Shown here: positions 32,600 through 41,782 of the stretch, one piece after another | Numbering within the stretch: the stretch's first letter is position 1 | Layout: each line of letters begins with the position of its first letter | Source of the DNA: an uncultured Victivallales bacterium | GTDB lineage: Bacteria; Verrucomicrobiota; Lentisphaeria; Victivallales; UBA1829 | NCBI GenBank assembly: GCA_934644965.1 | Contig: CAKUDG010000005.1 | Coordinates: 1 to 64,000, forward strand | Length of the DNA: 64,000 nt | Direction: 5' to 3' | Made by a program: the position numbers and the translations under genes | The notes under the pieces: generated by a model | Databases searched by the model: none | The model's input: only the letters and a program-made list of their open reading frames with translations | What the model was told of the DNA's origin: nothing

Positions 32600-34480
32600 T
32601 CATGGCTGCGGCTTCTTCGACGCCACGGGGAGAATCAGGTGCGAAGGATACTCATTCGAGTGATACACCGTCTGCTCCGCGACACGCATTTGCGTTCCGA
32701 ACGCCGGATCCTCCGCCGTATTCAGATTCCGGGTGTAATGCGGATAATTGCTGCTGGAAACCTCCAGACGCACGCAGTGCCCCTTGCGGAAAAGATGGGA
32801 GGTGACATCCACATAAATATCGAGTTCATACACCTTCCCCGGCTCCATGAGGACGCCCGGCTTGTCGAGACCGTTCCGGTAGCGGACTCGCAGGATGCCG
32901 TCGCAGACGTTCATGGGAACTCCGTCCGGCGAGACGTCCACGAGCTTTGCCGTGAAATCGGTGTCCGGCGCAGTGGAGCTGATGAAGAGTTTCAAACGCA
33001 CCTCCCCCGTGACCTCCAGATCCTCCTCCAGCGCAGGAAGTGTATAGACAAGCACATCCTTCCGGTCCTCCACCGCCGACTGGTCCTTTCTTCCCCCCGC
33101 TCCGACCATGCGTCCGCCGCAGGTGGGCACCGGATCTGCGGGATCATACCGGAAATGATCCTTTCCCGATTCAGGCGCTCCGTCCGCGGAAGGCGGGTTC
33201 AGGGAGAGGACCCCGTCTCCGGAACGGCTGTTGGCTCCGCCGCGGCTGCCGAGATAATACTTCACATCTCTGACATGGGCGGGAGGCCACTGATCGGTGT
33301 ACTGCCACTGGTTCAGGCCCATGGTGAAATAGGCGATACGTCCGGGTTCGCGGTCGGTGGAGGGGTTTTTCCCGGTGAGGAGATTCTGGAGGAAATCAAT
33401 TTCCAGATCCTCGGTCACCATGGAAGCGTCACCGAAATCATAGACTCCCTCCGGCGTGTTGACGCCGTGTCCCCACGGGCCGATCCGCAGATAGGTATGG
33501 CGTTTGACATCCGCGGGAACATCCGGGTGATTCACAATGTCCTGATAGATCTGAATGCTTCCGCGTCCGAGGAGATCATACCAGCTGCCCTGAATGAACA
33601 TGGCGGCGCGCAGATCCGGAAGGGATGTTTTCAGGTCAATCTCTTTCCAGTATTCATCGTAAAAAGGATGGGCGACGATATCTTTCCAGGCCTGGGCCGG
33701 AAGACCTGCGCGGTCATCCAGAGTCGCCACGGGCAGTTCCTGCTGAAGTGTTTTCCAGTCGGGTGGTACGGGGGGCGTCTTTCCTCTCGAACACATCCCG
33801 ATATGCCAGGAGGGCATGAAGGAAAGCAGAAGGGCCCCGCCGTTGTAGTAGCAGTCGAACATGCAGGAACTGATTGCCGAAGGTGCCACGGCCTTCAGAA
33901 CGGGATGTCCGGAGGACGCCGCCGCAAGCTGCGTCACCGCGACATAGGATCCGCCGACCATGCCCACATTGCCGTCACACCAGGGCTGGGAAGCGATCCA
34001 TTCGAGGGTGTCGTATCCGTCGTTTTTCTCATCGCGCGAAGGGTTGCAGTCGCCCTCCGAATGGAAGCGGCCGCGGGTATCGACTCCCACAAAGGCGAAA
34101 CCGCGCTTGATCCAGTCAAGCGCGCCTCCGTTCCGGGACGTGGTCGCACCGTACGGGGAACGCGTGAGAATTACCGGATACCTTCCCTCGTCCGGAGGCA
34201 GATAGACGTCCGCACACAACTGGACTCCGTCCCGCATCGGGATCTTCACATGAATATAAGTTCTGGCCTCGAAATTCATCTTCAATTTCTGGTTCTCCTG
34301 TTGTCCTGAAGTCTTTTTGATTTCCGTCTTTTCCATTTTCATTTCCGTACGCCGCGCGGGAGTGCCGGGTTCCGTTTTTTCTTCAGGCGCGGCCGCATGG
34401 GAAACGGCAACGGAACAGAAAAGGAGCACGGACACGGCCGCCGAGGAGGCGGCAAAAGGGAAAGAGGAGTTCGGAAACAT
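32600..34480 (-). CDS. exported CocE/NonD-type alpha/beta hydrolase (X-Pro dipeptidyl-peptidase family)
   Basis: A 626-residue protein with a signal peptide (MFPNSSFPFAASSAAVSVLLF...SHAAA) and a Lys/Glu/Gln-rich linker. The hydrolase domain starts at YIHVKIPMRDGVQLCADVY and has the nucleophile elbow GMVGGSYVAVTQ (Ser), then HPFYDEYWKEIDL. The C-terminal beta domain of the family (DTDFTAKLVDVSPDG, RVRYRN, GHCVRLEVSSSNYP) is complete. Relatives include cocaine esterase, glutaryl-7-ACA acylase and X-Pro peptidases; the substrate cannot be read from sequence. Start at 34480 is supported by AAGGA six bases upstream; the ATG at 34555 lies far before the signal peptide. Location is probably periplasmic. 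Confidence 0.87.
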   Translation of the reverse strand: MFPNSSFPFAASSAAVSVLLFCSVAVSHAAAPEEKTEPGTPARRTEMKMEKTEIKKTSGQQENQKLKMNFEARTYIHVKIPMRDGVQLCADVYLPPDEGRYPVILTRSPYGATTSRNGGALDWIKRGFAFVGVDTRGRFHSEGDCNPSRDEKNDGYDTLEWIASQPWCDGNVGMVGGSYVAVTQLAAASSGHPVLKAVAPSAISSCMFDCYYNGGALLLSFMPSWHIGMCSRGKTPPVPPDWKTLQQELPVATLDDRAGLPAQAWKDIVAHPFYDEYWKEIDLKTSLPDLRAAMFIQGSWYDLLGRGSIQIYQDIVNHPDVPADVKRHTYLRIGPWGHGVNTPEGVYDFGDASMVTEDLEIDFLQNLLTGKNPSTDREPGRIAYFTMGLNQWQYTDQWPPAHVRDVKYYLGSRGGANSRSGDGVLSLNPPSADGAPESGKDHFRYDPADPVPTCGGRMVGAGGRKDQSAVEDRKDVLVYTLPALEEDLEVTGEVRLKLFISSTAPDTDFTAKLVDVSPDGVPMNVCDGILRVRYRNGLDKPGVLMEPGKVYELDIYVDVTSHLFRKGHCVRLEVSSSNYPHYTRNLNTAEDPAFGTQMRVAEQTVYHSNEYPSHLILPVASKKPQP

Positions 34481-34640
34481 TTTCATTCCTTCTGCATACT
34501 TTTTCACCGGGGATCCATCCACACCTTGTTTTGCATTGCTTCGTTTCGGACTCATCGATCATTCTCACTGCCGCATTCTTCCGGAACGGCGTCTCCCTTC
34601 ATCCGGGAGGGGGATTCTCCGGGAAAGGGAGATAAGAGAA

Positions 34641-34668
34641 AGTCCGGACGGTTTCGCGTCCGGACTTT
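34641..34668 (-). terminator. intrinsic terminator after hpf
   Basis: AAGTCCGGAC pairs with GTCCGGACTT around GCGAAACC on the minus strand, a perfect ten-pair stem, followed by TCTCTTATCTC. It lies about 40 bp after the hpf stop. Confidence 0.65.
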
Positions 34669-34707
34669 TCCCGGCAGACGGCCGGTTTCCTCTGTGCGGC
34701 GGGGAAA

Positions 34708-35055
34708 TTATTCCTCTCCACCTGCGGAGACGACTCCCTTGTTTGCGGGATCCTTCTCCTTTTTGTGATCCTGCTTTTTGTCGAGGTACTTGCGCGCCTG
34801 TGTCTCCGCCTTCAGAACGGCTTCGTCCACCGCCTTGTACATGTTGTCGTACACTTCGGACGAGGCTTCGACCTGGAATTCCTTGATGTTCACAACCAGC
34901 TGCGCCTTGATGAGATTGCGCTGCTGATCAATAACCATCGTGGCCTTGCTGACCTTCAGACGCAGATCTGAAAAGGAGGCCTCTATGACTTCAACGGCAT
35001 GCTGCCTGACCGATTCACTGAGATCGAAATGACGTGCGCTGACAATGATTTCCAT
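34708..35055 (-). CDS. hpf: ribosome hibernation-promoting factor (short HPF/RaiA)
   Basis: A 115-residue protein of the short HPF/YfiA class, which binds the 30S decoding site and silences ribosomes in stationary phase. The N-terminus MEIIVSARHFDLSESVRQHA is typical, with the beta-alpha-beta-beta-beta-alpha fold recognisable through VDEAVLKAETQARKYLDKKQ. AGGAGGG lies 8 bases before the ATG at 35055; the frame opens further up at 35217 but without homology. The C-terminal tail is Lys/Glu-rich and lacks the long-HPF dimerisation domain. A strong terminator follows. Single gene, no rpoN partner nearby. Confidence 0.93.
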   Translation of the reverse strand: MEIIVSARHFDLSESVRQHAVEVIEASFSDLRLKVSKATMVIDQQRNLIKAQLVVNIKEFQVEASSEVYDNMYKAVDEAVLKAETQARKYLDKKQDHKKEKDPANKGVVSAGGEE

Positions 35056-35330
35056 ATTCCAAACCCTCCTGCTGATATGGTTCACCGTTCTGTTTGTTCC
35101 GGATCCAACTGTTCTGGCATCTCCGGCTTCCGTCGCTGGTAAGTATAGACGCAGTTCAAATGAAGTCAAGGACCTTTCCGCCCCATGACGGAAATAATGG
35201 AGATTTTTTCCCTTCACTCCGCCCCCATTTTCAGGAAAAATTCCGCTCCCGAGTATGGATAAAGACGTTTTCCGGGTGTATCTTCCAGACCTGACTCGAA
35301 CAAGGAAAATCCAGGGAGAAAATCCGGCCC

Positions 35331-36206
35331 ATGAAAACCTATTCCATCTGTGCGGACTGCTTCCGGAAAGGAGCGGACGCAGTCCTGAGAAAAACAGCAG
35401 CCTCTCCGGAACTCAGAGAAAAGGTCATGAAGCGGATCGGCGAGATTCTCGGACAGGCCGATCCCGCTCTGCCCCCTCCGCTCGCGGCAAGAGACATCTA
35501 TGACAGTCTCTACCGGATTCTCGGCATCTCCGATGCCTACCGGAAGGAAAAAATCCTTTCCACAATCTGTGCAGAGAAAATTCTTTCCGCGGTCCGATCC
35601 GACCTGCTCTCGCATCCCGATCCGTTCGAGGCGGCGGCCCGTCTCGCGGCCTCGGGAAACATTCTGGATTACGGAGTCGATGCGAATCTCGATCTGGACA
35701 AGGCGCGGGAACTCATCCTGCGCGCCTTCACGGAACCCTGCGCGACAGAGGAAATCCGCCGCCTCCATGACGCCATGGAAAAGGCCGGAACCATCCTGTA
35801 CATTCTGGACAATTGCGGAGAAGCCGTCTTCGACCGTTTTTTCATGACTCCTTTCCGTTCCAAAATCACTCTCGCCGTCCGCGGGAAACCCGTCCTGAAC
35901 GACGTCACACGGGAGGAACTTGCGCCATCCGGTCTCGAAAACTTCTGCCGGAACACAATCGACACCGGAGACAATACGCCGGGAATCGACTTCGGTCATT
36001 CCAGTCCAGAATTCCTTCAGGCGTTCCATTCGGCGGATCTCGTCATTGCCAAAGGGCAGGGAAATTTTGAAACGCTCTATCAGCTGACGGATCGCCCTCT
36101 GTGCTGTCTCTTCCGTGCAAAATGCGCCGCTGTTTCCGGACTGCTGAACGTTCCACCCCTGAGTCTTCAGATTCTCACCGACAACTTCAGGAGCTCTTCC
36201 ATCTGA
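35331..36206 (+). CDS. DUF89/ARMT1-like metal-dependent phosphatase
   Basis: A 291-residue protein matching the DUF89 family of damage-control phosphatases. Family signs are the N-terminal Cys-x2-Cys (SICADCF), ILDNCGEAVFD (metal-binding Asp and Asn), the LAVRGKPVLNDVT strand-loop, and DLVIAKGQGNFETL near the C-terminus. Relatives hydrolyse harmful or surplus sugar phosphates such as fructose-1-phosphate in the cytoplasm. It is divergent from hpf, with about 275 bp between, and appears monocistronic. No unusual residues are seen. Confidence 0.88.
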   Translation: MKTYSICADCFRKGADAVLRKTAASPELREKVMKRIGEILGQADPALPPPLAARDIYDSLYRILGISDAYRKEKILSTICAEKILSAVRSDLLSHPDPFEAAARLAASGNILDYGVDANLDLDKARELILRAFTEPCATEEIRRLHDAMEKAGTILYILDNCGEAVFDRFFMTPFRSKITLAVRGKPVLNDVTREELAPSGLENFCRNTIDTGDNTPGIDFGHSSPEFLQAFHSADLVIAKGQGNFETLYQLTDRPLCCLFRAKCAAVSGLLNVPPLSLQILTDNFRSSSI

Positions 36207-36392
36207 CAAACTTCTGTTCCTTTTCCCCCGCCCTCTTCTCTTCTCCCTTTTCCGCCATATCCCGGGAAACAGACAGAAAAAACAGGCGGGAAAGATTGCC
36301 GTAAGATTGCCGTAAGACTGATAACATCATTTAGTCTTTTTTCAGAATTTCAGAAGTTTAAGGAAAGAATCCAAGGAGGAAATCACGTTCCC

Positions 36393-38150
36393 ATGAAGAG
36401 ACTCTTCTTTCCTTCTCTTTTCTCCTTTTCTACGAACAGGAATAAAAAAACAGTCCCCAGGCGGGAGCAACAAGCGCAGAGGCGGCAGAAGAAAAAGGGA
36501 TCCGCGATGAGTTCCCTCCGCCAGACCGCCATGCGTCTTCTTGTCTTTGTCTTTCTGCTTCCGTATTTCCCTTTCCCGACGTCGATCACGGCAAATGGGG
36601 CGGACGCGAAACAACGGGAGAATCCGGTCCGCCTGACCGTGCTTCAGACGACCGACCTGCACGGTGCGGCGGGTGCGGCGGGGAGAGACGACATTCCGGG
36701 AATCGCCCGGATCGTTTCCATCGTCGAATCGGAAAGGAAACGGGATCAGGAACTGCTGCTGATCGACTGCGGGGACACGGCACTGGGATCGTTCTCATCG
36801 ACTCTGGACGGTGGCGACTCCATGTTCCGCGTCATGAATCTTGCCCGCTACGACGCATGGATTCCCGGAAATCACGATTTCGACCGCGGCATTCCCCTGC
36901 TTCTGAAACATGCCGGAATGCTCGAAGCCCGCCCTCTGGCGGCCAATCTCGAAATTCAGAAGGAAGAGGGAAACGCTGTGTTTGAAGACTGGATTCTGCT
37001 GGAGAGGAAGGGGTTGCGCATTGCCGTCATCGGAATGGTGCCGGAACACCTGTCCCAGTGGATCGCCCCGGCGCAGCTGGAGGGCTCGTCGAGGCACGGG
37101 ATTCTCGAAACGCTCGACAGGATTCTTCCCCGGATCATGCGCGCCTCCCCGGATCTGATCCTTCTGGCCGTCCACGCGGGAGAATTCACACAGGGGCGTT
37201 TGTACAAAGACGGGAAGCGCCGCTCCCTTTCCGAAATCACGGCACGCTATCCGCAGATTCATCTGCTCCTCGGCGGACATTCGCATCAATGCGTGCCGGG
37301 GAAGAAACTGTATCCGGATTCGTGGTTCGTGCAGGGCCCGCCTTTCGCGGAAGGAGCCGCAAGAACGGTCATCGAATACGACAGGAAGCAGCGGAGGATC
37401 CTTTCCATGCAGACGGACATTCTTTTTTCCCGGGATTATCCGGATTCACCGGAAACCATGGATCTTCTGACCCCCCTGCTCCGCGAAACGGAAATCGCCG
37501 CCAAGAAAACAGTCGCACGCTTCGATTGCGGAGAAGGAGGAAGCTCTGCTCTTCGCGGAAATCTTTCCGCCTCCGCCGTCACCCGCCTTTTCTGCCGGGC
37601 GATGACGGAGGAGACTCATGCCGCCGCAGCCTTTCTCAGCATTCCGGAAAAGCGGTCCCTCCCTCCTTCTTCCCCGCCCTTCTCCCCCGGCACTACCGCC
37701 GCCGGCGGCAGCACAGTACTCACGGAAAGACAGCTCTTCGACTGGATGCCTTATGAAAACTTCATTACAATCCTGCATCTGAATTCCGCTGAGGCGGAAG
37801 CCATCATCAATGAACAGGAACGGCTTGAAAACAGGAAAAGCGCCATGATCGCCTATGGTCTGGAATACCGTCTGAATGCGGAACGCAGATCCGTGGAAGG
37901 CCCACTGCTCCTGAGCCCAGGGACGCAGTCCCGGGAGAAAGGAGAACTCTGGGAATCCGGCCGCATCCGGCTCCCCTTCGCCTTCAGCGGCTACGCGGCA
38001 TCCGGAGCGGGAGGCCGATACCCCGTTCTCCGCTGCATAGCGGCTTCGGAAGCGGTACAGCGCCGCGATCTGCCCCTGACGATTCGTGACGCCGTGCGCC
38101 GTTTTTTGATGAAAAATTATCCGCCCTCCTCTGCCGGGGGCTTGAAATAG
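36393..38150 (+). CDS. UshA-like exported 5'-nucleotidase/metallophosphatase
   Basis: A 585-residue periplasmic-type enzyme. The metallophosphatase motifs are intact: QTTDLHG, CGDTALG, GNHDFDRG and GGHSHQ. The C-terminal nucleotide-binding domain follows, with the DWMPYENFITIL segment typical of UshA relatives. The region before DWMPYENF carries a Ser/Pro/Gly insertion (bases about 37655-37720). AAGGAGG lies 13 bases before the ATG at 36393, but the signal helix (RLLVFVFLLPYFPFP) begins about 47 codons later, so the ATG at 36507 (AAGGGA upstream) may be the real start. Substrate probably nucleotides or nucleotide sugars; none can be specified. Confidence 0.87.
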   Translation: MKRLFFPSLFSFSTNRNKKTVPRREQQAQRRQKKKGSAMSSLRQTAMRLLVFVFLLPYFPFPTSITANGADAKQRENPVRLTVLQTTDLHGAAGAAGRDDIPGIARIVSIVESERKRDQELLLIDCGDTALGSFSSTLDGGDSMFRVMNLARYDAWIPGNHDFDRGIPLLLKHAGMLEARPLAANLEIQKEEGNAVFEDWILLERKGLRIAVIGMVPEHLSQWIAPAQLEGSSRHGILETLDRILPRIMRASPDLILLAVHAGEFTQGRLYKDGKRRSLSEITARYPQIHLLLGGHSHQCVPGKKLYPDSWFVQGPPFAEGAARTVIEYDRKQRRILSMQTDILFSRDYPDSPETMDLLTPLLRETEIAAKKTVARFDCGEGGSSALRGNLSASAVTRLFCRAMTEETHAAAAFLSIPEKRSLPPSSPPFSPGTTAAGGSTVLTERQLFDWMPYENFITILHLNSAEAEAIINEQERLENRKSAMIAYGLEYRLNAERRSVEGPLLLSPGTQSREKGELWESGRIRLPFAFSGYAASGAGGRYPVLRCIAASEAVQRRDLPLTIRDAVRRFLMKNYPPSSAGGLK

Positions 38151-38503
38151 GGAGGAAGCACGCCATATTATCTACTTTCTGAGCTTCTGTTTGAAAAATT
38201 CTGAACGCGTATTTTCCCCGCTCAGTTTTTCCCCCGCCTCTCCTTCCGGAGCGGGCAGGAGGAAGTCCCAGCCCCGGAGCAACGAAAAAAACGGGGAAAA
38301 TTTCGGAAGCCCGATGCAAAAAAGCGCGGAAATAACATACAAAGCAATAAAGAGGAAAGGGAAAGAAAAAGAGCGGGAATGACAACCATCACGATGATGT
38401 CGGTGATGATGATATGATGTCTGCCGCGGTGTCTCTCATGGCGGGAAGAAATCTCCGCATGGAGACAGGTTTCCTTTTCCGGAAAACAACTTTTTGAAAA
38501 CGC
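38151..38503. other. gene-free spacer
   Basis: No supported gene. 38285-38390 is A/G-rich and the ATGATG-rich stretch 38385-38420 is simple sequence. No promoter pair could be picked with confidence. Confidence 0.55.
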
Positions 38504-39058
38504 ATGGAAATGAAGATGAAAACGGATCCTCCGGATCCCGGGAAAAGAAAGGAAGGAAGAGAACGGGAGTCTCGGCGGAACCGTTTCCGGATTTGTCCGC
38601 CGGGATTCATTCTGTATGCGGGTCTGTTTTTTCCCGTTTGTCTTCTTCTTTGCTCCTGCGCGGGACAAACGGACGGAACGGGAATGGAAACGGAATCCGG
38701 GGAATACGTTCCTTCCGAGGAGGACAAACTGACAAAACAGGAGATCAAAGACTACATTCACCATGCTCGCGAAATTGCGGGGAAGGCGAAACTTGTTTCG
38801 GCGGAACGGGAAATGATCCGGGAGCTGGAGCCGGAACTGGACATCCGCTACCGCGGACGCAAGAGGGGGAAAATGACAATTGAATGGAAACTGCCGACAA
38901 CGCGTCTGGTGCGTCTGACCGTGACAGGAGACTTTCTTGTGAAACGTCCGCGCTGGCATCTCCAGATCATGACGTATGAAACTCCATCGGAAGGGGCCTC
39001 CTACCGTTTTCTCGGGGAAAACGAAACGCTGAGACCGTTCGTTCCTCCGGGGAAATAA
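38504..39058 (+). CDS. putative lipoprotein of unknown function
   Basis: A 184-residue protein. A basic N-terminal stretch precedes a hydrophobic segment (FILYAGLFFPVCLLLCSC) that ends in a lipobox-like LCSC followed by AGQ, so the mature protein would start at the second Cys near residue 52 and be membrane-anchored. The remainder is charged with an alpha-beta character (KLTKQEIKDYIHHAREIAG) and no family I recognise. The start is uncertain: several in-frame ATGs (38504, 38510, 38516) precede it and none has a strong ribosome site, so the true protein may be shorter. It is upstream of rplU on the same strand. Confidence 0.55.
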   Translation: MEMKMKTDPPDPGKRKEGRERESRRNRFRICPPGFILYAGLFFPVCLLLCSCAGQTDGTGMETESGEYVPSEEDKLTKQEIKDYIHHAREIAGKAKLVSAEREMIRELEPELDIRYRGRKRGKMTIEWKLPTTRLVRLTVTGDFLVKRPRWHLQIMTYETPSEGASYRFLGENETLRPFVPPGK

Positions 39059-39100
39059 GGAGATATCCTCAAGGAATGCGGATATTTTTCAAAAAAGAAT

Positions 39101-39128
39101 TTGAAGAATGCAGTCTTTGCATTATATT
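39101..39128 (+). promoter_or_regulatory. sigma70-type promoter for rplU
   Basis: TTGAAG (39101-39106) and TATATT (39123-39128) are 16 bp apart, about 68 bp before the rplU start. Both boxes are close to consensus. Confidence 0.5.
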
Positions 39129-39196
39129 AACAGGCTCCGGGAGATTGGAAAAATCGGAAACATTTTAAATACGGAAAAACAGCGGGAGTGGTTGAC

Positions 39197-39505
39197 ATGT
39201 ACGCAGTAATCGCCGCAGGAGGCAGACAGTTCAAGGTGCAGGAAAAGGAAGTCGTTGCCATGGAACGGCTGACCGGGGAAGCGGGCGCGAAAGTTTCCTT
39301 TACGGAAGTTCTCGCCGTGGGTGAAGGAGCTGAACTCAAGCTCGGAACGCCCTTCGTGGAAGGTGCAAAGGTGGAGGCGGAAATTCTGGAACATTTCCGC
39401 GGGCCCAAACTGATCGCCTTCAAAATGAAAAGACGCAAAGGCTGTCGGAAACGCAAAGGTCACAGACAGGAACTGACAAAGGTCAGGATCCTCTCCATAG
39501 CTTGA
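39197..39505 (+). CDS. rplU: 50S ribosomal protein L21
   Basis: A 102-residue protein with the L21 pattern: MYAVIAAGGRQFKVQEKE at the N-terminus and the basic KMKRRKGCRKRKGHRQELT at the C-terminus that contacts 23S rRNA. The ATG at 39197 has GGGAG 8 bases upstream; an in-frame GTG at 39188 is less likely. In most bacteria rplU is followed by rpmA (L27), but here purC follows 18 bp later, so the usual L21-L27 pair is split. It shares a transcript with purC up to the terminator at 40521. Confidence 0.95.
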   Translation: MYAVIAAGGRQFKVQEKEVVAMERLTGEAGAKVSFTEVLAVGEGAELKLGTPFVEGAKVEAEILEHFRGPKLIAFKMKRRKGCRKRKGHRQELTKVRILSIA

Positions 39506-39523
39506 GGTTGAAAAAAACATATT

Positions 39524-40423
39524 ATGAAATACGACTCCAACGGGGCACTGCTGGAAACGGAAATTCCTGGTTTACCACGTCTTCATCAGGGAAAAGTACG
39601 GGATATTTATGATCTGGGGGATTCGCTTCTTTTTGTCGCGACGGACAGGATCAGTGCATTTGACTGCGTCATGCCCAACGGGATTCCCGACAAGGGACGC
39701 GTTCTCACAGCCATGTCGCTCTTCTGGTTCGACTATCTTTCCTGGGCAACGAATCATCTTCTGGCGTCCGACATATCGGACTTCCCGGTTTCCCTGAAGC
39801 CTTACAGCTCGGATCTGGCAGGTCGGTCCTTGATTGTCAAGAAGGCGAAAACGATCCCTCTGGAATGCATTGTCCGCGGCTACATTACGGGCAGCGGATG
39901 GAAGGAATATCAGAAGAGCGGAACGGTTGGAGGGTATCGTCTCCGGAGCGGATACCGTCAGGCGGAAAAGCTGGACAAGGCTCTGTTCACGCCGTCCACG
40001 AAGGCGGAGTCCGGGCATGACGAAAATCTGTCATTTGAAGAGGCCGGAAAACTCATCGGAGAAGAAAAAGCACAGAATCTTTCGGACTTCTCGCTTCGGA
40101 TCTACAAGGATGCGGCGAAACACGCCGAAAAGTGCGGCATCATTCTGGCCGACACGAAATTTGAATTCGGAGAACTCGACGGGGAAATCATCCTCATCGA
40201 TGAAGTCCTGACTCCGGACTCCAGCCGCTTCTGGCCGAAGGACCAGTATCAAATCGGCTGCAATCCGCCCAGTCTGGACAAGCAGTTTGTCCGGGATTAT
40301 CTGGAATCTTTGGACTGGAACAAAACTCCGCCCGCCCCGGAGCTTCCGCTGGAAATTGTGGAAAAGACCCGGGAAAAATACCTTGGAGCCTTGAAAGCGC
40401 TCAGCGGACGCAGTCTCGACTGA
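39524..40423 (+). CDS. purC: phosphoribosylaminoimidazole-succinocarboxamide synthase
   Basis: A 299-residue SAICAR synthetase, which joins CAIR and aspartate with ATP in purine synthesis. Signature segments: GKVRDIYDLGDSLLFVATDR, RISAFDCVMPNGIPDKG, PLECIVRGYITGSGWKEY and ILIDEVLTPDSSRFWP. The length is that of the long, single-domain class. It begins 18 bp after rplU, an unusual pairing, and ends before a hairpin terminator at 40521-40563. Cytoplasmic. All motifs are intact. Confidence 0.96.
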   Translation: MKYDSNGALLETEIPGLPRLHQGKVRDIYDLGDSLLFVATDRISAFDCVMPNGIPDKGRVLTAMSLFWFDYLSWATNHLLASDISDFPVSLKPYSSDLAGRSLIVKKAKTIPLECIVRGYITGSGWKEYQKSGTVGGYRLRSGYRQAEKLDKALFTPSTKAESGHDENLSFEEAGKLIGEEKAQNLSDFSLRIYKDAAKHAEKCGIILADTKFEFGELDGEIILIDEVLTPDSSRFWPKDQYQIGCNPPSLDKQFVRDYLESLDWNKTPPAPELPLEIVEKTREKYLGALKALSGRSLD

Positions 40424-40520
40424 TCCAGCGCGGGGAACGGGGACCGCGACTGGACAAAGCGGTCGTCCTGCAGAGGTTGAAAGTAAGAAGAAGATCGAGG
40501 GGCCGATCAAGCGCCCCGGA

Positions 40521-40563
40521 ACGGCGGATCCGGATGAAAAAGAATCCGGACCGCCGTCTTTCT
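40521..40563 (+). terminator. intrinsic terminator after purC
   Basis: ACGGCGG-a-TCCGGAT pairs with ATCCGGA-CCGCCGT (14 pairs, one bulged A) around GAAAAAGA, followed by CTTTCT. It separates the rplU-purC unit from metX. Confidence 0.7.
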
Positions 40564-40606
40564 GAGATCAGAGAACGGAAAAGCACAGTTCGGAGACCCC
40601 CCAGGC

Positions 40607-41782
40607 ATGAAAACGGATGACAGTCTCATCATCAACAGCGTCGGCATAGTCACGCCCCGGGATTTCTTCTTCGGCGATTCGGAGGAAGACGAACTCAGGC
40701 TGGACTGCGGCAAGACTCTGCGCGGCGTCACGCTGCGTTACGAGACCTACGGGACTCTTTCTCCGGCAAAGGACAACGCCATTCTAGTGGAACACGCGCT
40801 GACCGGAGACGCCCATCTGGCGGGCCGTCATTCCGAAGACGATGCGAAACCAGGCTGGTGGGATGCAGTCGTCGGTCCCGGGAAGCCGTTTGACACGGAC
40901 AAATACTTCATTGTCTGCAGCAACATCATAGGCGGCTGCTCCGGTTCGACGGGGCCGCGTTCGATCGATCCTGCCACAGGGAAACGCTACAATATGAATT
41001 TTCCCGTCATCACCATCGGGGACATGGTCCGTGCGCAGAAGCGCCTGATGGATCATCTGGGGATCCGGCGCTGGCTTGCGGTGGCGGGCGGCTCCATGGG
41101 GGGAATGCTGGCGCTGCAGTGGGCCATCGACTATCCGGACTGCGTCTGCGGACACATCTGCATTGCGACCACATCCCGGATTTCGCCGCAGTCCATCGCC
41201 TTCAACTGGGTCGGCAGAGAGGCCATCATGAGCGATCCGCAGTGGAAGAACGGAGAATACGAGGAACAGCCGCAGAAGGGACTGGCCATTGCACGAATGC
41301 TGGCGCATATCACCTATCTGAGCGAGGAGTCCATGCGCCGGAAATTCGGGCGTCTGCTCCAGGATTCCGAGGATTATTCGTTCGACTTCGACAAGGATTT
41401 CCGGATTGAAAGCTATCTCCAGCATCAGGGAACACGCTTTGTTGAACGCTTCGACGCCAACTCCTATTTGTACATCACCCGCGCCATCGACTATTTTGAC
41501 ATTTCCGACGCATCGGAAGGCGACATGGCAAAAGCCTTTTCCAGGACAAAAGCACCGTTTCTGGTCGTTTCCTTCACGAGCGACTGGCTTTTCCCGTCGT
41601 ACCAGTCAAGAGACATTGTGAAGGCGCTTCTGGACAACCGTCTGGACGTGACTTTCTGCAACATCGAGTCCTCCTACGGGCATGACGCCTTCCTTCTGGA
41701 AACGGAAACACTCGGCTCCCTGATCTCCAGTTTCCTCACCGGCCGGACTCAGGATCTCAAGGAGAAAAGACAAGATGACTGA
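40607..41782 (+). CDS. metX: homoserine O-acetyltransferase
   Basis: A 391-residue alpha/beta-hydrolase-fold acyltransferase that activates homoserine for methionine synthesis. Family motifs: LRYETYGTLSPAKDNAILV, HALTGDAHLAG, the CSNIIGGCSGSTGP stretch, the nucleophile elbow VAGGSMGGMLALQW (Ser), and the late Asp (FTSDWLFP) and His (SYGHDAFLLE) of the triad. Succinyl- versus acetyl-specificity cannot be decided by eye. It overlaps metW by 8 bp, the classical metXW arrangement of Gram-negative bacteria. No SAM riboswitch is recognisable upstream. Confidence 0.95.
   Translation: MKTDDSLIINSVGIVTPRDFFFGDSEEDELRLDCGKTLRGVTLRYETYGTLSPAKDNAILVEHALTGDAHLAGRHSEDDAKPGWWDAVVGPGKPFDTDKYFIVCSNIIGGCSGSTGPRSIDPATGKRYNMNFPVITIGDMVRAQKRLMDHLGIRRWLAVAGGSMGGMLALQWAIDYPDCVCGHICIATTSRISPQSIAFNWVGREAIMSDPQWKNGEYEEQPQKGLAIARMLAHITYLSEESMRRKFGRLLQDSEDYSFDFDKDFRIESYLQHQGTRFVERFDANSYLYITRAIDYFDISDASEGDMAKAFSRTKAPFLVVSFTSDWLFPSYQSRDIVKALLDNRLDVTFCNIESSYGHDAFLLETETLGSLISSFLTGRTQDLKEKRQDD

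Noticed and set aside
36291..36315. Direct repeat GATTGCCGTAA twice
   Set aside because: Two adjacent copies only, with no nearby partner or link to a gene; too little to interpret.
40424..40606. SAM-sensing riboswitch before metX
   Set aside because: The gap holds only the purC terminator and no motif of the SAM-I, SAM-II or SAH classes that I recognise.
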